From JBCCRH01 sp039208045 (lineage in GTDB: Bacteria > Bacteroidota > Bacteroidia > Chitinophagales > Saprospiraceae), in NCBI GenBank assembly GCA_039208045.1, contig JBCCRH010000119.1, forward strand, positions 1-14,090: DNA of 14,090 nucleotides. The letters run 5' to 3'. The translations under genes and the position numbers were made by a program. Below the pieces are notes generated by a model. It was given only the letters and a program-made list of their open reading frames with translations, was not told the DNA's origin and did no database searches. Shown piece after piece: positions 6,620-14,090 of the stretch; the stretch's first letter is position 1, and each line of letters opens with the position of its first letter.

Positions 6620-8410
6620 ATGAGATATTTAGGAATTGTTAGTTTGTTGTTCCTGCTCGTATTTTCTGCCTGCCGAAAAGATACCTTCAATGTAGATACT
6701 ACTGTGACTACGCCTAATCCACTGGTTGAGTCGTATGATCCACCAGTGGATAATATAACGGCAGGGGTAACCGGTTTTGTGGTAGATGCAGCCAATACCC
6801 CCATTGCTGGTGCCAATGTGCGCCTCAATAATTTGACCACTACTACTGATGACTTTGGGCACTTTTTTATTAAGGATGCCACGATGAATGCACTGGGCAC
6901 TTTGGTGACGGTACAACAGGAGGGCTATTTTGACGGAAGTCGACGATTTTATCCGCTGGCTGATCAGACTAGTCGGGTAAAGATTCAGTTGCTTCCTAAA
7001 GTATTCGACCAGTCGTTTGAGGCGACTAGCGGTGGCACCATTACGACTTCGGAAGGAGCGAGTGTGCGATTTGAACCTAATAGTATAAAAACGATGGACG
7101 GACAGCCCTATACCGGTGGCGTACAGGTGGCAGCCCATTGGCTCGATCCTTCTGCTAATGTGGTGTTGGATCAAATGCCGGGTGATCTTTTTGGTTTAAA
7201 TAGCCAGGTAGAGGAGGTGGTGCTAGGTAGTTTTGGTATGATCGCTGTGGAGCTACAGGCTACAGACGGGCAAGTGCTAAATATTGCGGATGGTGCTACT
7301 GCCCAAGTTAGTATGCCTATACCAGCGGAGCTGCAAGAAAAGGCCCCATCGGAAATTCCACTTTGGTCGTACGATGAAACCTATGGATTGTGGGTGGAAG
7401 AATCGACCGCTACCCTACAGGACGGAGCATACGTTGGACTGGTCTCTCACTTTTCCTTTTGGAATTGTGACATTCCCTTTGACTTTGTACGTCTAGAGTT
7501 AACATTGGTTGACGAAGCGGGGACTCCACTTCCCAATACGCTAGTGCGACTTACCATAAGCGATGGTACTATTGGCTTTCCTGGCAATGGCTCTTTTCCA
7601 TTAGGTGCATCGGGCTATACCAATCAAAATGGTACGGTTGTTGGTTTTGTGCCTGCAAATGAGGCTTTGACTTTAGAAGTAATGGATCCTTGTAATACTC
7701 CGGTTTATGCCGCAGAAATAGGGCCTTTTAGTGAGGATACTAACTTAGGTGATTTAATAGTGGAAGTGCCTGGTCTTAATCAAACGATAATCAGTGGTAG
7801 TGTTTTGAATTGTGATAATGAACCGCTTGATGATGCCTTATTGGTTGCTAAATTTGAAGGGGTGAGTAGGTATTACTACCTTACTAGCGCGGAGTTTTCA
7901 ATTACTTTATTTACGTGCCCTTCCACCACTTCTGTGGAAGTGATCGTAATAGACCTGAATACCTTGGAGCAGAGCAGCCCTGTAATAGCTACCGCTAATG
8001 CCAGCAATGACTTAGGTTCCATTAGTGCCTGCGGTATTCAGTTGGAATATTATATTTCCCTTACGGTTAATGGAGTCAATCAGCTCTTTGTCAATCCTGT
8101 TGCTAGGGTGCTCGAAGGGGGCATTGCTACCCTTATCCAAGATAGTGGAGAAATTAGTGGACAAGATTACGCTATTGCTTTATTTTTTGAAGGTGCTACT
8201 GTGGGCGATCATGCTGAGACGGTAGAAGTAGAAGCCATTTTTGTACCATCTTTGGGTTGGGAATATTTTTCTCCTTTTGTGAACTTTACTTCTTTTCAGG
8301 TCACTCAGTTTGACGACGATGTGATGGTGGGGTCATTTGAGGCAGAGGTAGAAGAAAATGGAGCTACCACCATACTTACTGCTACCTTCAGAATACCTGT
8401 AGAGGGATAA
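6620..8410 (+). CDS. Lipoprotein with carboxypeptidase-regulatory-like beta-sandwich domains
   Basis: A 596-residue protein with signal MRYLGIVSLLFLLVFSAC and lipobox FSAC (C18), so lipid-anchored; CRKD after cleavage carries only a partial export-like signal. Residues about 48-125 fit a CarboxypepD_reg-like fold (GVTGFVVDAANTPIAGANV, then TTDDFGHFFI). Residues about 135-285 contain SGGTITTSEGASVRFEPNSI and end in WSYDETYGLWVEES and SHFSFWNCD, an arrangement reminiscent of the extracellular part of FAM171/CILP-like proteins. A second regulatory-like segment (RLELTLVDEAGTPLPNTLV) begins near 290, and a third (SGSVLNCDNEPLDDALLVA) begins near 395. The C-terminal 150 residues are beta-rich and unrecognised. 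It has no catalytic motif and is probably a binding or scaffold protein on the envelope. The sigma-factor gene follows after 37 bp with no terminator, so co-transcription is likely. Confidence 0.87.
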   Translation: MRYLGIVSLLFLLVFSACRKDTFNVDTTVTTPNPLVESYDPPVDNITAGVTGFVVDAANTPIAGANVRLNNLTTTTDDFGHFFIKDATMNALGTLVTVQQEGYFDGSRRFYPLADQTSRVKIQLLPKVFDQSFEATSGGTITTSEGASVRFEPNSIKTMDGQPYTGGVQVAAHWLDPSANVVLDQMPGDLFGLNSQVEEVVLGSFGMIAVELQATDGQVLNIADGATAQVSMPIPAELQEKAPSEIPLWSYDETYGLWVEESTATLQDGAYVGLVSHFSFWNCDIPFDFVRLELTLVDEAGTPLPNTLVRLTISDGTIGFPGNGSFPLGASGYTNQNGTVVGFVPANEALTLEVMDPCNTPVYAAEIGPFSEDTNLGDLIVEVPGLNQTIISGSVLNCDNEPLDDALLVAKFEGVSRYYYLTSAEFSITLFTCPSTTSVEVIVIDLNTLEQSSPVIATANASNDLGSISACGIQLEYYISLTVNGVNQLFVNPVARVLEGGIATLIQDSGEISGQDYAIALFFEGATVGDHAETVEVEAIFVPSLGWEYFSPFVNFTSFQVTQFDDDVMVGSFEAEVEENGATTILTATFRIPVEG

Positions 8411-8447
8411 TACGCGCTTCCAACTCCCATAGATTAAACTAATTACG

Positions 8448-8996
8448 TTGCTAACAGAAGAACAAATCATTCAAGGCTGCCAGCAGGGAATCAAAACGCA
8501 TCAGCGGGAGTTGGTGGTGCGTTATTCCCCGCTATTGATGGCTGCCTGTCGTAGATATGTTCACGATGGAGCAGCAGCCAAAGATGTGCTACAAGAAACG
8601 TTTATTCGGATATTCACCCACATACACCGCTACCAGCCAACTGGCTCTTTTGAAAATTGGATGCGGCGCATAGCGGTTCGATGTGCACTTACCTGGCTGG
8701 ATAAAAGCAAGATTAAAAAGGAGATCGAACTGACAGAAATCCATCTTAGCAAGGCGGTGGAACCAGAAGTATACCACTATCTGGGCTTTCAGGCCATTAA
8801 TACATTGATTGATGAATTACCCATCGGGTACCGAACAGTCTTTAACCTTAATGTAGTGGAGGGGTATACTCATAAGGAAATAGCGGAGCTATTGGATATT
8901 ACGGAAAGTGCATCGCGCTCGCAGCTGGCAAGGGCGAAGAAACTCCTACGCCAAAAAATCAATTTAGTCGACTGTCAAAAAAAAGCTTCTTTATGA
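8448..8996 (+). CDS. RNA polymerase sigma-70 family, ECF-type sigma factor
   Basis: A 182-residue two-domain sigma factor that would direct RNA polymerase to a specific promoter set. Region 2 covers residues about 20-85, with AAAKDVLQETFIRIFTHIHRY for core binding and -10 recognition and GSFENWMRRIAVRCALTWL. Region 4 covers about 115-172, with LPIGYRTVFNLNVVEGYTHKEIAELL and the helix-turn-helix TESASRSQLARAKKLLRQK. The start is TTG: an in-frame stop (TAG at 8430-8432) closes the frame just upstream, and the first ATG would remove part of region 2, whereas LTEEQIIQGCQQG is a normal N-terminus for these proteins. The trans-envelope barrel gene follows after 57 bp and is the likely partner or regulator. 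The target regulon is unknown. Confidence 0.92.
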   Translation: MLTEEQIIQGCQQGIKTHQRELVVRYSPLLMAACRRYVHDGAAAKDVLQETFIRIFTHIHRYQPTGSFENWMRRIAVRCALTWLDKSKIKKEIELTEIHLSKAVEPEVYHYLGFQAINTLIDELPIGYRTVFNLNVVEGYTHKEIAELLDITESASRSQLARAKKLLRQKINLVDCQKKASL

Positions 8997-9014
8997 AACG
9001 AGCATGTATCTCAA

Positions 9015-9043
9015 TTTTTTGCAGCTTGACTGCAAGCAAAAAA
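9015..9043 (+). other. Stem-loop between the sigma factor and barrel genes
   Basis: TTTTTTGC pairs with GCAAAAAA, with an inner GCAG-CTTGA-CTGC option, placed in the gap just before the barrel gene. The T-run precedes and an A-run follows on the plus strand, so it is not a standard plus-strand terminator. It might modulate translation or mRNA processing, or be chance. Confidence 0.35.
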
Positions 9044-9053
9044 TTCTAAACAG

Positions 9054-10433
9054 ATGAAATGGCAAGTGTTCAAAAATAGGTTTAGCAAGGAGGCCCGTCA
9101 AGAAGAGGCGGAGGTGGATATTGCAGCCATCTGGGAAGCGATAGAGCCTCAAGTAGATGCCTTGAATAAGAAGAAAAAGCGGAAAAAACGAGGGTTCTTT
9201 TGGCTATTTTTCATAGGAGTAGCCGCTATGGTTGCTTTCAGTACCTACTGGATAACGCACTCGTCTACTGATTTACCTAACGAAGCAAAATCAGAGCAAC
9301 TGCTAGTTCCATCTGTCATACAGCAGCAGCAACAGGAGTCTGACATAGACTGTCCTCCTGTCATTGCTCAGGCAACCTCCACGCCCAGCATCGCCACGTT
9401 GCCTACCCCAAGCACTACTCCAAAAAGCCAGGTACCGCTTCCTTCATTAAATTCACCACAAAAGTCAACAAATGAGCTCTTGGAAGCCATTTCCCCAATA
9501 TCGACAGTGACTCTGCCATCTCAATTGCCTTCTGCGAGTAATTCTCCTGAGACGATCAATTCAATCACTAGCGCTACTCCACTTTCTACTTCCCATCTCC
9601 AAACTATTGCACCTTTACCTAAGCGAGCGCTCTCTTTGCTCGTGGTCAAGCCAAAATATCCTGCTTTCCCATCAGAGCCTATCCTTGAGACTACCCCAGA
9701 GAAAAAGCAGCCCAAACATCAATTTTTCACAGAAGTGTATGGAGGGGTGAGCGCTATTGATAGGACATTATCTGCTAAAGATGCTGCTTCTGCATCACTC
9801 CTTCAAGTGCGTGATCAATACGAGACTCCGTTGGAGGCGCTCCAATATGGACTTACGGTAGGTATGCAGCATCGCCCCGGCTTTTGGTGGTCGGTAGGTA
9901 TTCAAAGTACCACCCTTACCGAGCGATTTGCAGTCAATGAAACTACATCTGTAGTGGATTCCATCATGGGCATTCAGGCTTTACGCATCAATATTACGGG
10001 CGATACGGTGCCCATCGCAGGCATGATTGCACAAACCACTACCACAAATCGTGACATTGAGATTTTTAACACCTATCACCTACTAGATATTCCACTGACG
10101 ATTGGCTATGATTATCAATTTGGTGAGCGATGGCGAGCGGGTGTTTCGGCGGGTATTGCGGCTAATATTTCGTTGCAAACTAAGGGAAGTATTCCTGACG
10201 AACTACTACAACTCAATGATATTGAGGCAGAACAGGCCTCCTTCTTTCAATCTAATCTTAGCTGGAGCTACCATTTTGGGCTCTCTGTAAGCTACGCTCT
10301 AACTGATCATTTTGAACTCCGATTAGCGCCTACGATACAAGTTTATACCGATGACTTTTCGGTGGAGGGCTATGGTATTTCGCAAAAATACACCTTATTA
10401 GGTGGGCGCTTAGGTTTGCGTTATCAGTTCTAA
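9054..10433 (+). CDS. Predicted trans-envelope protein: anti-sigma-like N-terminus, membrane helix, outer-membrane beta-barrel
   Basis: A 459-residue protein with an unusual order of parts. Residues 1-46 are charged and soluble (VDIAAIWEAIEPQVDALN, then KKKKRKKR), fitting a cytoplasmic face by the positive-inside rule. Residues about 47-68 are a single membrane helix (FFWLFFIGVAAMVAFSTYW). Residues about 70-220 are a low-complexity Ser/Thr/Pro/Gln linker. Residues 224-459 alternate polar and hydrophobic strands (FFTEVYGGVSAID, GLTVGMQHRPGFWWSVGIQS, LDIPLTIGYDYQFGERW, HFGLSVSYALTDHFELRLAP) and end LGGRLGLRYQF, with the terminal Phe typical of outer-membrane barrel insertion signals. It resembles Bacteroidota outer-membrane beta-barrel (PorT-like) domains. 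Following an ECF sigma gene, its N-terminus probably binds that sigma factor. No catalytic residue is expected. The barrel and helix calls are firm; the anti-sigma role is inferred from context. Confidence 0.85.
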   Translation: MKWQVFKNRFSKEARQEEAEVDIAAIWEAIEPQVDALNKKKKRKKRGFFWLFFIGVAAMVAFSTYWITHSSTDLPNEAKSEQLLVPSVIQQQQQESDIDCPPVIAQATSTPSIATLPTPSTTPKSQVPLPSLNSPQKSTNELLEAISPISTVTLPSQLPSASNSPETINSITSATPLSTSHLQTIAPLPKRALSLLVVKPKYPAFPSEPILETTPEKKQPKHQFFTEVYGGVSAIDRTLSAKDAASASLLQVRDQYETPLEALQYGLTVGMQHRPGFWWSVGIQSTTLTERFAVNETTSVVDSIMGIQALRINITGDTVPIAGMIAQTTTTNRDIEIFNTYHLLDIPLTIGYDYQFGERWRAGVSAGIAANISLQTKGSIPDELLQLNDIEAEQASFFQSNLSWSYHFGLSVSYALTDHFELRLAPTIQVYTDDFSVEGYGISQKYTLLGGRLGLRYQF

Positions 10434-10452
10434 GCGCCCTCTATTACTGCGA

Positions 10453-12126
10453 TTACTTCTTCTGCCGCTTCGCCCAAGTATCGCGTAGCGTGATCGTGCG
10501 ATTAAATACCAGTTGATCTGCTGTAGAGGACTCATCTGCAACGAAGTAGCCTTTGCGGATAAATTGTAGAGAGGTCTCTGGTTGAGCCCCCTTCAAGCTA
10601 GGCTCTACATAAGCCTTCTCGACGACTATCTTAGATTCTTCATTAAAGAATTCTAGGAAGTCTTTATCATCGTGCTTAGCCGGAGTGGGATCGGTAAATA
10701 ATCGATCATAAAGACGCACCTCTGCCTCCACTGCATGAGGAATCGATACCCAATGCAGGGTTCCTTTTGCCTTGACCCCCGATGTATCCGAACCACTGCG
10801 GCTATTTTCATAATAGGTACAATGAATCTCTTTTATCTCACCAGTAGACTCCTCTTTCACAAAATCTTCACAATGCAAGATATAGGCCCCTTTGAGGCGC
10901 ACATTGCGGCCAGGCCCCATGCGGAAATATTTCCGGGTAGGATTTTCCATGAAATCGGTACGCTCAATATAGATTTCTCTGGAGAAAGGCACTTTCCGAG
11001 TCCCGCTGTTCTCATCTTCTGGATTATTATCAATTTCCAGCTCTTCCACTTGCCCTTCTGGGTAGTTGGTAATCACCACTTTTACAGGATCGAGTACCGC
11101 CATCACGCGCAGGGCCACTTTATTGAGTTCTTCGCGCACGTAGTTCTCTAGCAACTCAATCTGCTGCAAATTTTCGCGCTTCGTCACCCCCGTATCAATA
11201 CAAAAACGCCGAATCGCTACCGCAGGAAACCCACGACGGCGCATCCCTGCCAAGGTTGGCATTCGCGGATCGTTCCAACCTTCTACATACCCCTCCTCCA
11301 CCAATTTCTTCAACTTCCGCTTACTCGTAATCATGTACGCCACATTCATCCGAGCAAACTCAATTTGCCGAGAAGGGAAAATATCCAATTGCTCAATCAG
11401 CCAATTGTACAAGGGCCGATGATGCTGAAACTCCAACGAGCACAGCGAGTGCGTAATCCCCTCAATAGAGTCACTCTGCCCATGTGCAAAGTCATACATC
11501 GGATAAATCGGCCAAGCGTCGCCCGTGCGGTGGTGATTTTCATGCTTAATGCGATACAGAATAGGATCACGAAAGTGCATATTCGGCGATGTCATATCGA
11601 TCTTCGCACGCAATACTCTAGACCCATCTGGGAATTCTCCCGCCCGCATGCGCTTCAACAAGTCCAAGTTTTCTTCTACCGAACGATTACGATAAGGACT
11701 CTCCTCCCCTGGCCGAGTCGGATCGCCTTTCATCTGCTCAATCTCCTCCGCTGTAGAGTCATCCACATAAGCCAAGCCCTTCTCCACCAGCGTAATCGCA
11801 TATTGATACAGCTGCTCAAAATAGTCAGAAGCATAACGCTCTCCCCCTTCCCATTCATAGCCCAGCCAGCGCAAGTCTTTCTTTATGTTTTCCACAAAGT
11901 GCGTATTCTCCGTGGTCGGATTCGTATCGTCCAGTCGCAGATTCGTCTTCCCCCCATAGCGCTTCGCAATCTCAAAATTAATCACAATCGCTTTCGCATG
12001 CCCAATATGCAGGTAACCGTTCGGCTCCGGCGGGAAGCGCGTGTGCACCCGCCCAGCATGCTTGCCATTCGCAATATCTTCCTCTACAATCTGTTCAATA
12101 AAATGTAAATTCTCTTTTTTTTCCAT
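10453..12126 (-). CDS. glnS: Glutaminyl-tRNA synthetase
   Basis: Charges tRNA-Gln with glutamine using ATP. The 557-residue length matches E. coli GlnRS (about 554). The class I signature is PPEPNGYLHIGHAKA with HIGH at residues 40-43, at the same position as in the E. coli enzyme. The KMSKS-equivalent loop reads ITSKR (266-270) within YMITSKRKLKKL, where E. coli has VMSKRKL. EGWNDPRMPTLAGMRRRG and DAWPIYPMYDFAHGQSD are family hallmarks, and the C-terminal half is the anticodon-binding beta-barrel. Presence of glnS implies direct Gln-tRNA charging rather than sole reliance on GatCAB. It lies downstream of argS in the same direction, after a repeat-filled gap, and converges on the barrel gene with only 19 bp between them. 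Confidence 0.97.
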   Translation of the reverse strand: MEKKENLHFIEQIVEEDIANGKHAGRVHTRFPPEPNGYLHIGHAKAIVINFEIAKRYGGKTNLRLDDTNPTTENTHFVENIKKDLRWLGYEWEGGERYASDYFEQLYQYAITLVEKGLAYVDDSTAEEIEQMKGDPTRPGEESPYRNRSVEENLDLLKRMRAGEFPDGSRVLRAKIDMTSPNMHFRDPILYRIKHENHHRTGDAWPIYPMYDFAHGQSDSIEGITHSLCSLEFQHHRPLYNWLIEQLDIFPSRQIEFARMNVAYMITSKRKLKKLVEEGYVEGWNDPRMPTLAGMRRRGFPAVAIRRFCIDTGVTKRENLQQIELLENYVREELNKVALRVMAVLDPVKVVITNYPEGQVEELEIDNNPEDENSGTRKVPFSREIYIERTDFMENPTRKYFRMGPGRNVRLKGAYILHCEDFVKEESTGEIKEIHCTYYENSRSGSDTSGVKAKGTLHWVSIPHAVEAEVRLYDRLFTDPTPAKHDDKDFLEFFNEESKIVVEKAYVEPSLKGAQPETSLQFIRKGYFVADESSTADQLVFNRTITLRDTWAKRQKK

Positions 12127-12142
12127 ACTTATTTCTTTTTAA

Positions 12143-12278
12143 GTGGGCGGTGGTCAGTAGGTGGTAGTCGGTGGGCGGTGGTCAGTAGTCGGTAAATAGT
12201 ACGCATACATACCGCCCACTGTCCACCGCCCACTGTCCACTGATTACTGCCCACTGCCCACTACTTCCTGTCCACCGC
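12143..12278. repeat. Heptanucleotide repeat tract forming an imperfect inverted repeat
   Basis: On the plus strand 12216-12278 divides into nine consecutive 7-bp units of the CCACTGT / CCACCGC type with occasional changes (TTACTGC, TTCCTGT). The other half, 12143-12193, is the complementary sense: seven units such as GGGCGGT and GGTCAGT, with GGGCGGTGGTCAGT present twice. Between them lies a short AT-rich centre flanked by CGGTA and TACCG. The two halves can pair as a long imperfect hairpin. It fills almost the whole argS-glnS gap, so it would be in the mRNA leader of glnS if the genes are co-transcribed. Confidence 0.8.
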
Positions 12279-12287
12279 CTCCCCCCT

Positions 12288-14090
12288 CTACATCTTCTCC
12301 GGCATCTCAATACCCAGCAGCTCCATGCCTTTGCGTAGCACATTCGACAAGGCGGTGCTTAGCATCAAGCGAAATGCCTTTGCACCTTCTGTGTCTGCCT
12401 TTAATATAGAATGATCGTGGTAAAACTTGTGGTAGAGCTTTGCCAGATTATAGCAATAATTTGCAACAGCAGAAGGATCGTAGTCTTCGGCGGCCTGCAC
12501 GATTAGAGCTGGAAACGCATAGATTTGGGCAATGATGTCCTTTTCGATGGTTTCCAAACTAGTATAGGTATCTGCTAGGGCAGGGTTCCATTCGCCCGCT
12601 TTGCGCAATACCGACCGGATACGAACGTAAGCGTTTTGCACGTAAGGGCCTGTTTGTCCCTGCATATCTACCGATTCCTTGGGATCGAAAGTCATCCGCT
12701 TCTTGGGCTGCACTTTGATGATGAAAAACTTCAAGGCAGCTAGGCCAATAGCTCTGATTATTTCGGTTTGCTCTGCTGTAGTAAGCTCGCTTAGCTCGCC
12801 TCTTTCTTCAGAATTGGCCCGTGCTTCACCGATCACTTCCGCCATCAGATCATCTGCATCTACTACCGTTCCTTCTCGCGATTTCATTTTGCCAGAAGGC
12901 AAATCCACCATGCCGTACGACAAGTGGTGCAAGCCATCCGCATAAGGCGCGCCGAGGCGCTTCATAATTTCGAAGAGTACCTTGAAGTGGTAGTTCTGTT
13001 CATCCGCTACTACGTAGATCATTTTCTCGGCCCCAAAATCTTGGTAGCGCAGTTCTGCTGTGCCAATATCCTGGGTCATGTATACGGAAGTGCCATCGCT
13101 GCGCAGTACAAGCTTATGATCTAGCTTAGCATCTTCTAAGTCAATCCATACACTCCCATCTTCTTTTTGGTAGAATATCTGGTCTGAAAGTCCTTTTTCA
13201 ATCGTGTCCTTACCTAGTAGGTAGGTGTTAGACTCATAATATAGTTTGTCGAATTCAACGCCCAAGTCCTTGTAGGTGACTTCAAAACCTGCATACACCC
13301 AGCCATTCATCTTCTTCCACAGCGCAATCACCGCCTCATCGCCTGCTTCCCATTGTAAGAGCATGGCTTTTGCTGCTTTGCCCAATGTACTAAATTCGTT
13401 GAAGTAGGTATTCTTAAACCCTTTGAAGAAGGCGGTATCATCCTGTCCTTTTTTTGCCTTTTCGGCAAATAGCTCTTGGCCTTCGGGCGATACTTGCCAT
13501 GCTTTGTACTCTTCTTGGAATTTCTTTTCAAATAGTACATAGAAGTGCCCCACAAAATGGTCACTCTTCATGCCCAAGGATTCGGGTGTAGCCTCTTCCC
13601 CAAAGCGCTCCCATGCCAGCATGCTTTTACAAATAGCAATTCCCCGATCATTAATGATCTGTACTTTTTGTATTTCGTAGCCTGCTGCTTCATGTATTTT
13701 GGCTGTCGCCCAACCCAAAAGGATGTTCCGAATATGGCCCAAATGGAGCGGCTTGTTGGTATTGGGAGAAGAAAACTCTACCATCACCTTACGACCATTA
13801 GAAGGGTGTACACCATAATGAACATTAGCATAATGCTCCTTCAAGAAACTTGCCCAGTAGGCGTCATCAATCACTAAATTGAGGAAACCCTTGATGACAT
13901 TGAACGATTTGATTTCCGTCACTGCACCTACCAAGTACGTACCCAGCTCTTCTCCAATGACATCGGGCTTTTTACGCGCCATTTTGGTAAATGGAAAGAC
14001 TACCACCGTAAAGTCGCCCTCAAACTCTTTCCGCGTCTCATTGAGTGTCACCTTATCGGCTGCAATAGCTTGCCCATAGAGCTGTTCGAC
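12288..14090 (-). CDS. argS: Arginyl-tRNA synthetase, 5' end outside window
   Basis: Charges tRNA-Arg with arginine. The frame stays open to the window edge: the last 13 codons read VEQLYGQAIAADK and continue into VTLNETRKEFEGDFTVVVFP, which is ordinary ArgRS N-terminal sequence. An internal GTG at 14049-14051 is therefore not the start, and a short stretch of N-terminus lies outside. Class I hallmarks are VEFSSPNTNKPLHLGH with HLGH at 13734-13745, DIGTAELRY, and the KMSKS equivalent in LPSGKMKSREGTVVDADDL. TGPYVQNAYVRIRSVLRKAG and the helical C-terminus match the DALR anticodon-binding domain. In total 600 residues are visible, close to the usual full length. The stop codon lies at the border of the heptanucleotide tract. 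Confidence 0.96.
   Translation of the reverse strand, partial: VEQLYGQAIAADKVTLNETRKEFEGDFTVVVFPFTKMARKKPDVIGEELGTYLVGAVTEIKSFNVIKGFLNLVIDDAYWASFLKEHYANVHYGVHPSNGRKVMVEFSSPNTNKPLHLGHIRNILLGWATAKIHEAAGYEIQKVQIINDRGIAICKSMLAWERFGEEATPESLGMKSDHFVGHFYVLFEKKFQEEYKAWQVSPEGQELFAEKAKKGQDDTAFFKGFKNTYFNEFSTLGKAAKAMLLQWEAGDEAVIALWKKMNGWVYAGFEVTYKDLGVEFDKLYYESNTYLLGKDTIEKGLSDQIFYQKEDGSVWIDLEDAKLDHKLVLRSDGTSVYMTQDIGTAELRYQDFGAEKMIYVVADEQNYHFKVLFEIMKRLGAPYADGLHHLSYGMVDLPSGKMKSREGTVVDADDLMAEVIGEARANSEERGELSELTTAEQTEIIRAIGLAALKFFIIKVQPKKRMTFDPKESVDMQGQTGPYVQNAYVRIRSVLRKAGEWNPALADTYTSLETIEKDIIAQIYAFPALIVQAAEDYDPSAVANYCYNLAKLYHKFYHDHSILKADTEGAKAFRLMLSTALSNVLRKGMELLGIEMPEKM

Noticed and set aside
10434..10452. 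Bidirectional terminator between the barrel gene and glnS
   Set aside because: The 19-bp convergent gap has no stem-loop with a T-run on either strand.
10735..12108. Plus-strand frames of 138 and 247 codons opposite glnS
   Set aside because: Antisense to a full-length, motif-complete glutaminyl-tRNA synthetase; no signal of their own.
12143..12278. CRISPR array
   Set aside because: Units are 7 bp with no spacers and the two halves have opposite sense; there are no cas genes nearby.
12288..14051. argS starting at the GTG at 14049-14051
   Set aside because: The frame continues upstream to the window edge with typical ArgRS sequence (EQLYGQAIAADK), so the GTG is internal and the true start lies outside.

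Overview
This window looks like chromosomal DNA of a Bacteroidota bacterium, most plausibly from the Saprospiria/Lewinella neighbourhood. That placement is an inference from several traits: lipoprotein signals of Bacteroidota type, no clear Shine-Dalgarno sequences ahead of most starts, an ECF sigma factor followed by a membrane protein ending in an outer-membrane beta-barrel, a CarboxypepD_reg-like lipoprotein, and AT-rich gaps carrying palindromic and heptanucleotide intergenic repeats. No phage, plasmid, CRISPR array, rRNA or tRNA is visible.

Layout. (1) Positions 1-2845, minus strand, hold a very large gene cut by the window edge. It encodes a secreted protein with a signal peptide, a beta-rich N-terminal domain, a Ser-rich linker and then at least 727 residues of uninterrupted Ala/Glu/Lys-rich helix. 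The helix has a strict repeat plan of three 11-residue blocks plus one 7-residue block, 40 residues in all. (2) Positions 2846-3191 are an AT-rich gap with a REP-like inverted repeat. (3) Positions 3192-5283, minus strand, hold a compact cluster read in the order DUF1990 protein, pyrR, pyrB (pyrimidine biosynthesis and its regulator). (4) Positions 5284-5610 are a divergent gap with a perfect-armed hairpin directly abutting a 173-bp nested inverted repeat. (5) Positions 5611-10433, plus strand, hold two lipoproteins, a sigma-70/ECF factor and a predicted trans-envelope protein (short cytoplasmic segment, one membrane helix, Pro/Ser/Thr-rich periplasmic linker, C-terminal outer-membrane barrel). 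(6) Positions 10453-14090, minus strand, hold argS (5' end outside the window) and then glnS, separated by an unusual heptanucleotide repeat tract.

How the genes fit together. PyrB catalyses the committed step of UMP synthesis, and PyrR is the usual sensor-regulator placed beside it; the DUF1990 gene is close enough to share their transcript. The sigma factor and the following barrel protein look like a signalling pair in which one chain could link the outer membrane to a cytoplasmic sigma factor; the lipoprotein just upstream may be co-transcribed with them. ArgS and GlnS are housekeeping aminoacyl-tRNA synthetases.

The strongest candidates for something undescribed are the 3x11+7 helical repeat protein, the sigma/trans-envelope barrel pair, and the 173-bp nested inverted repeat. 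Functions of the large helical protein and of both lipoproteins are not recognisable from sequence alone.
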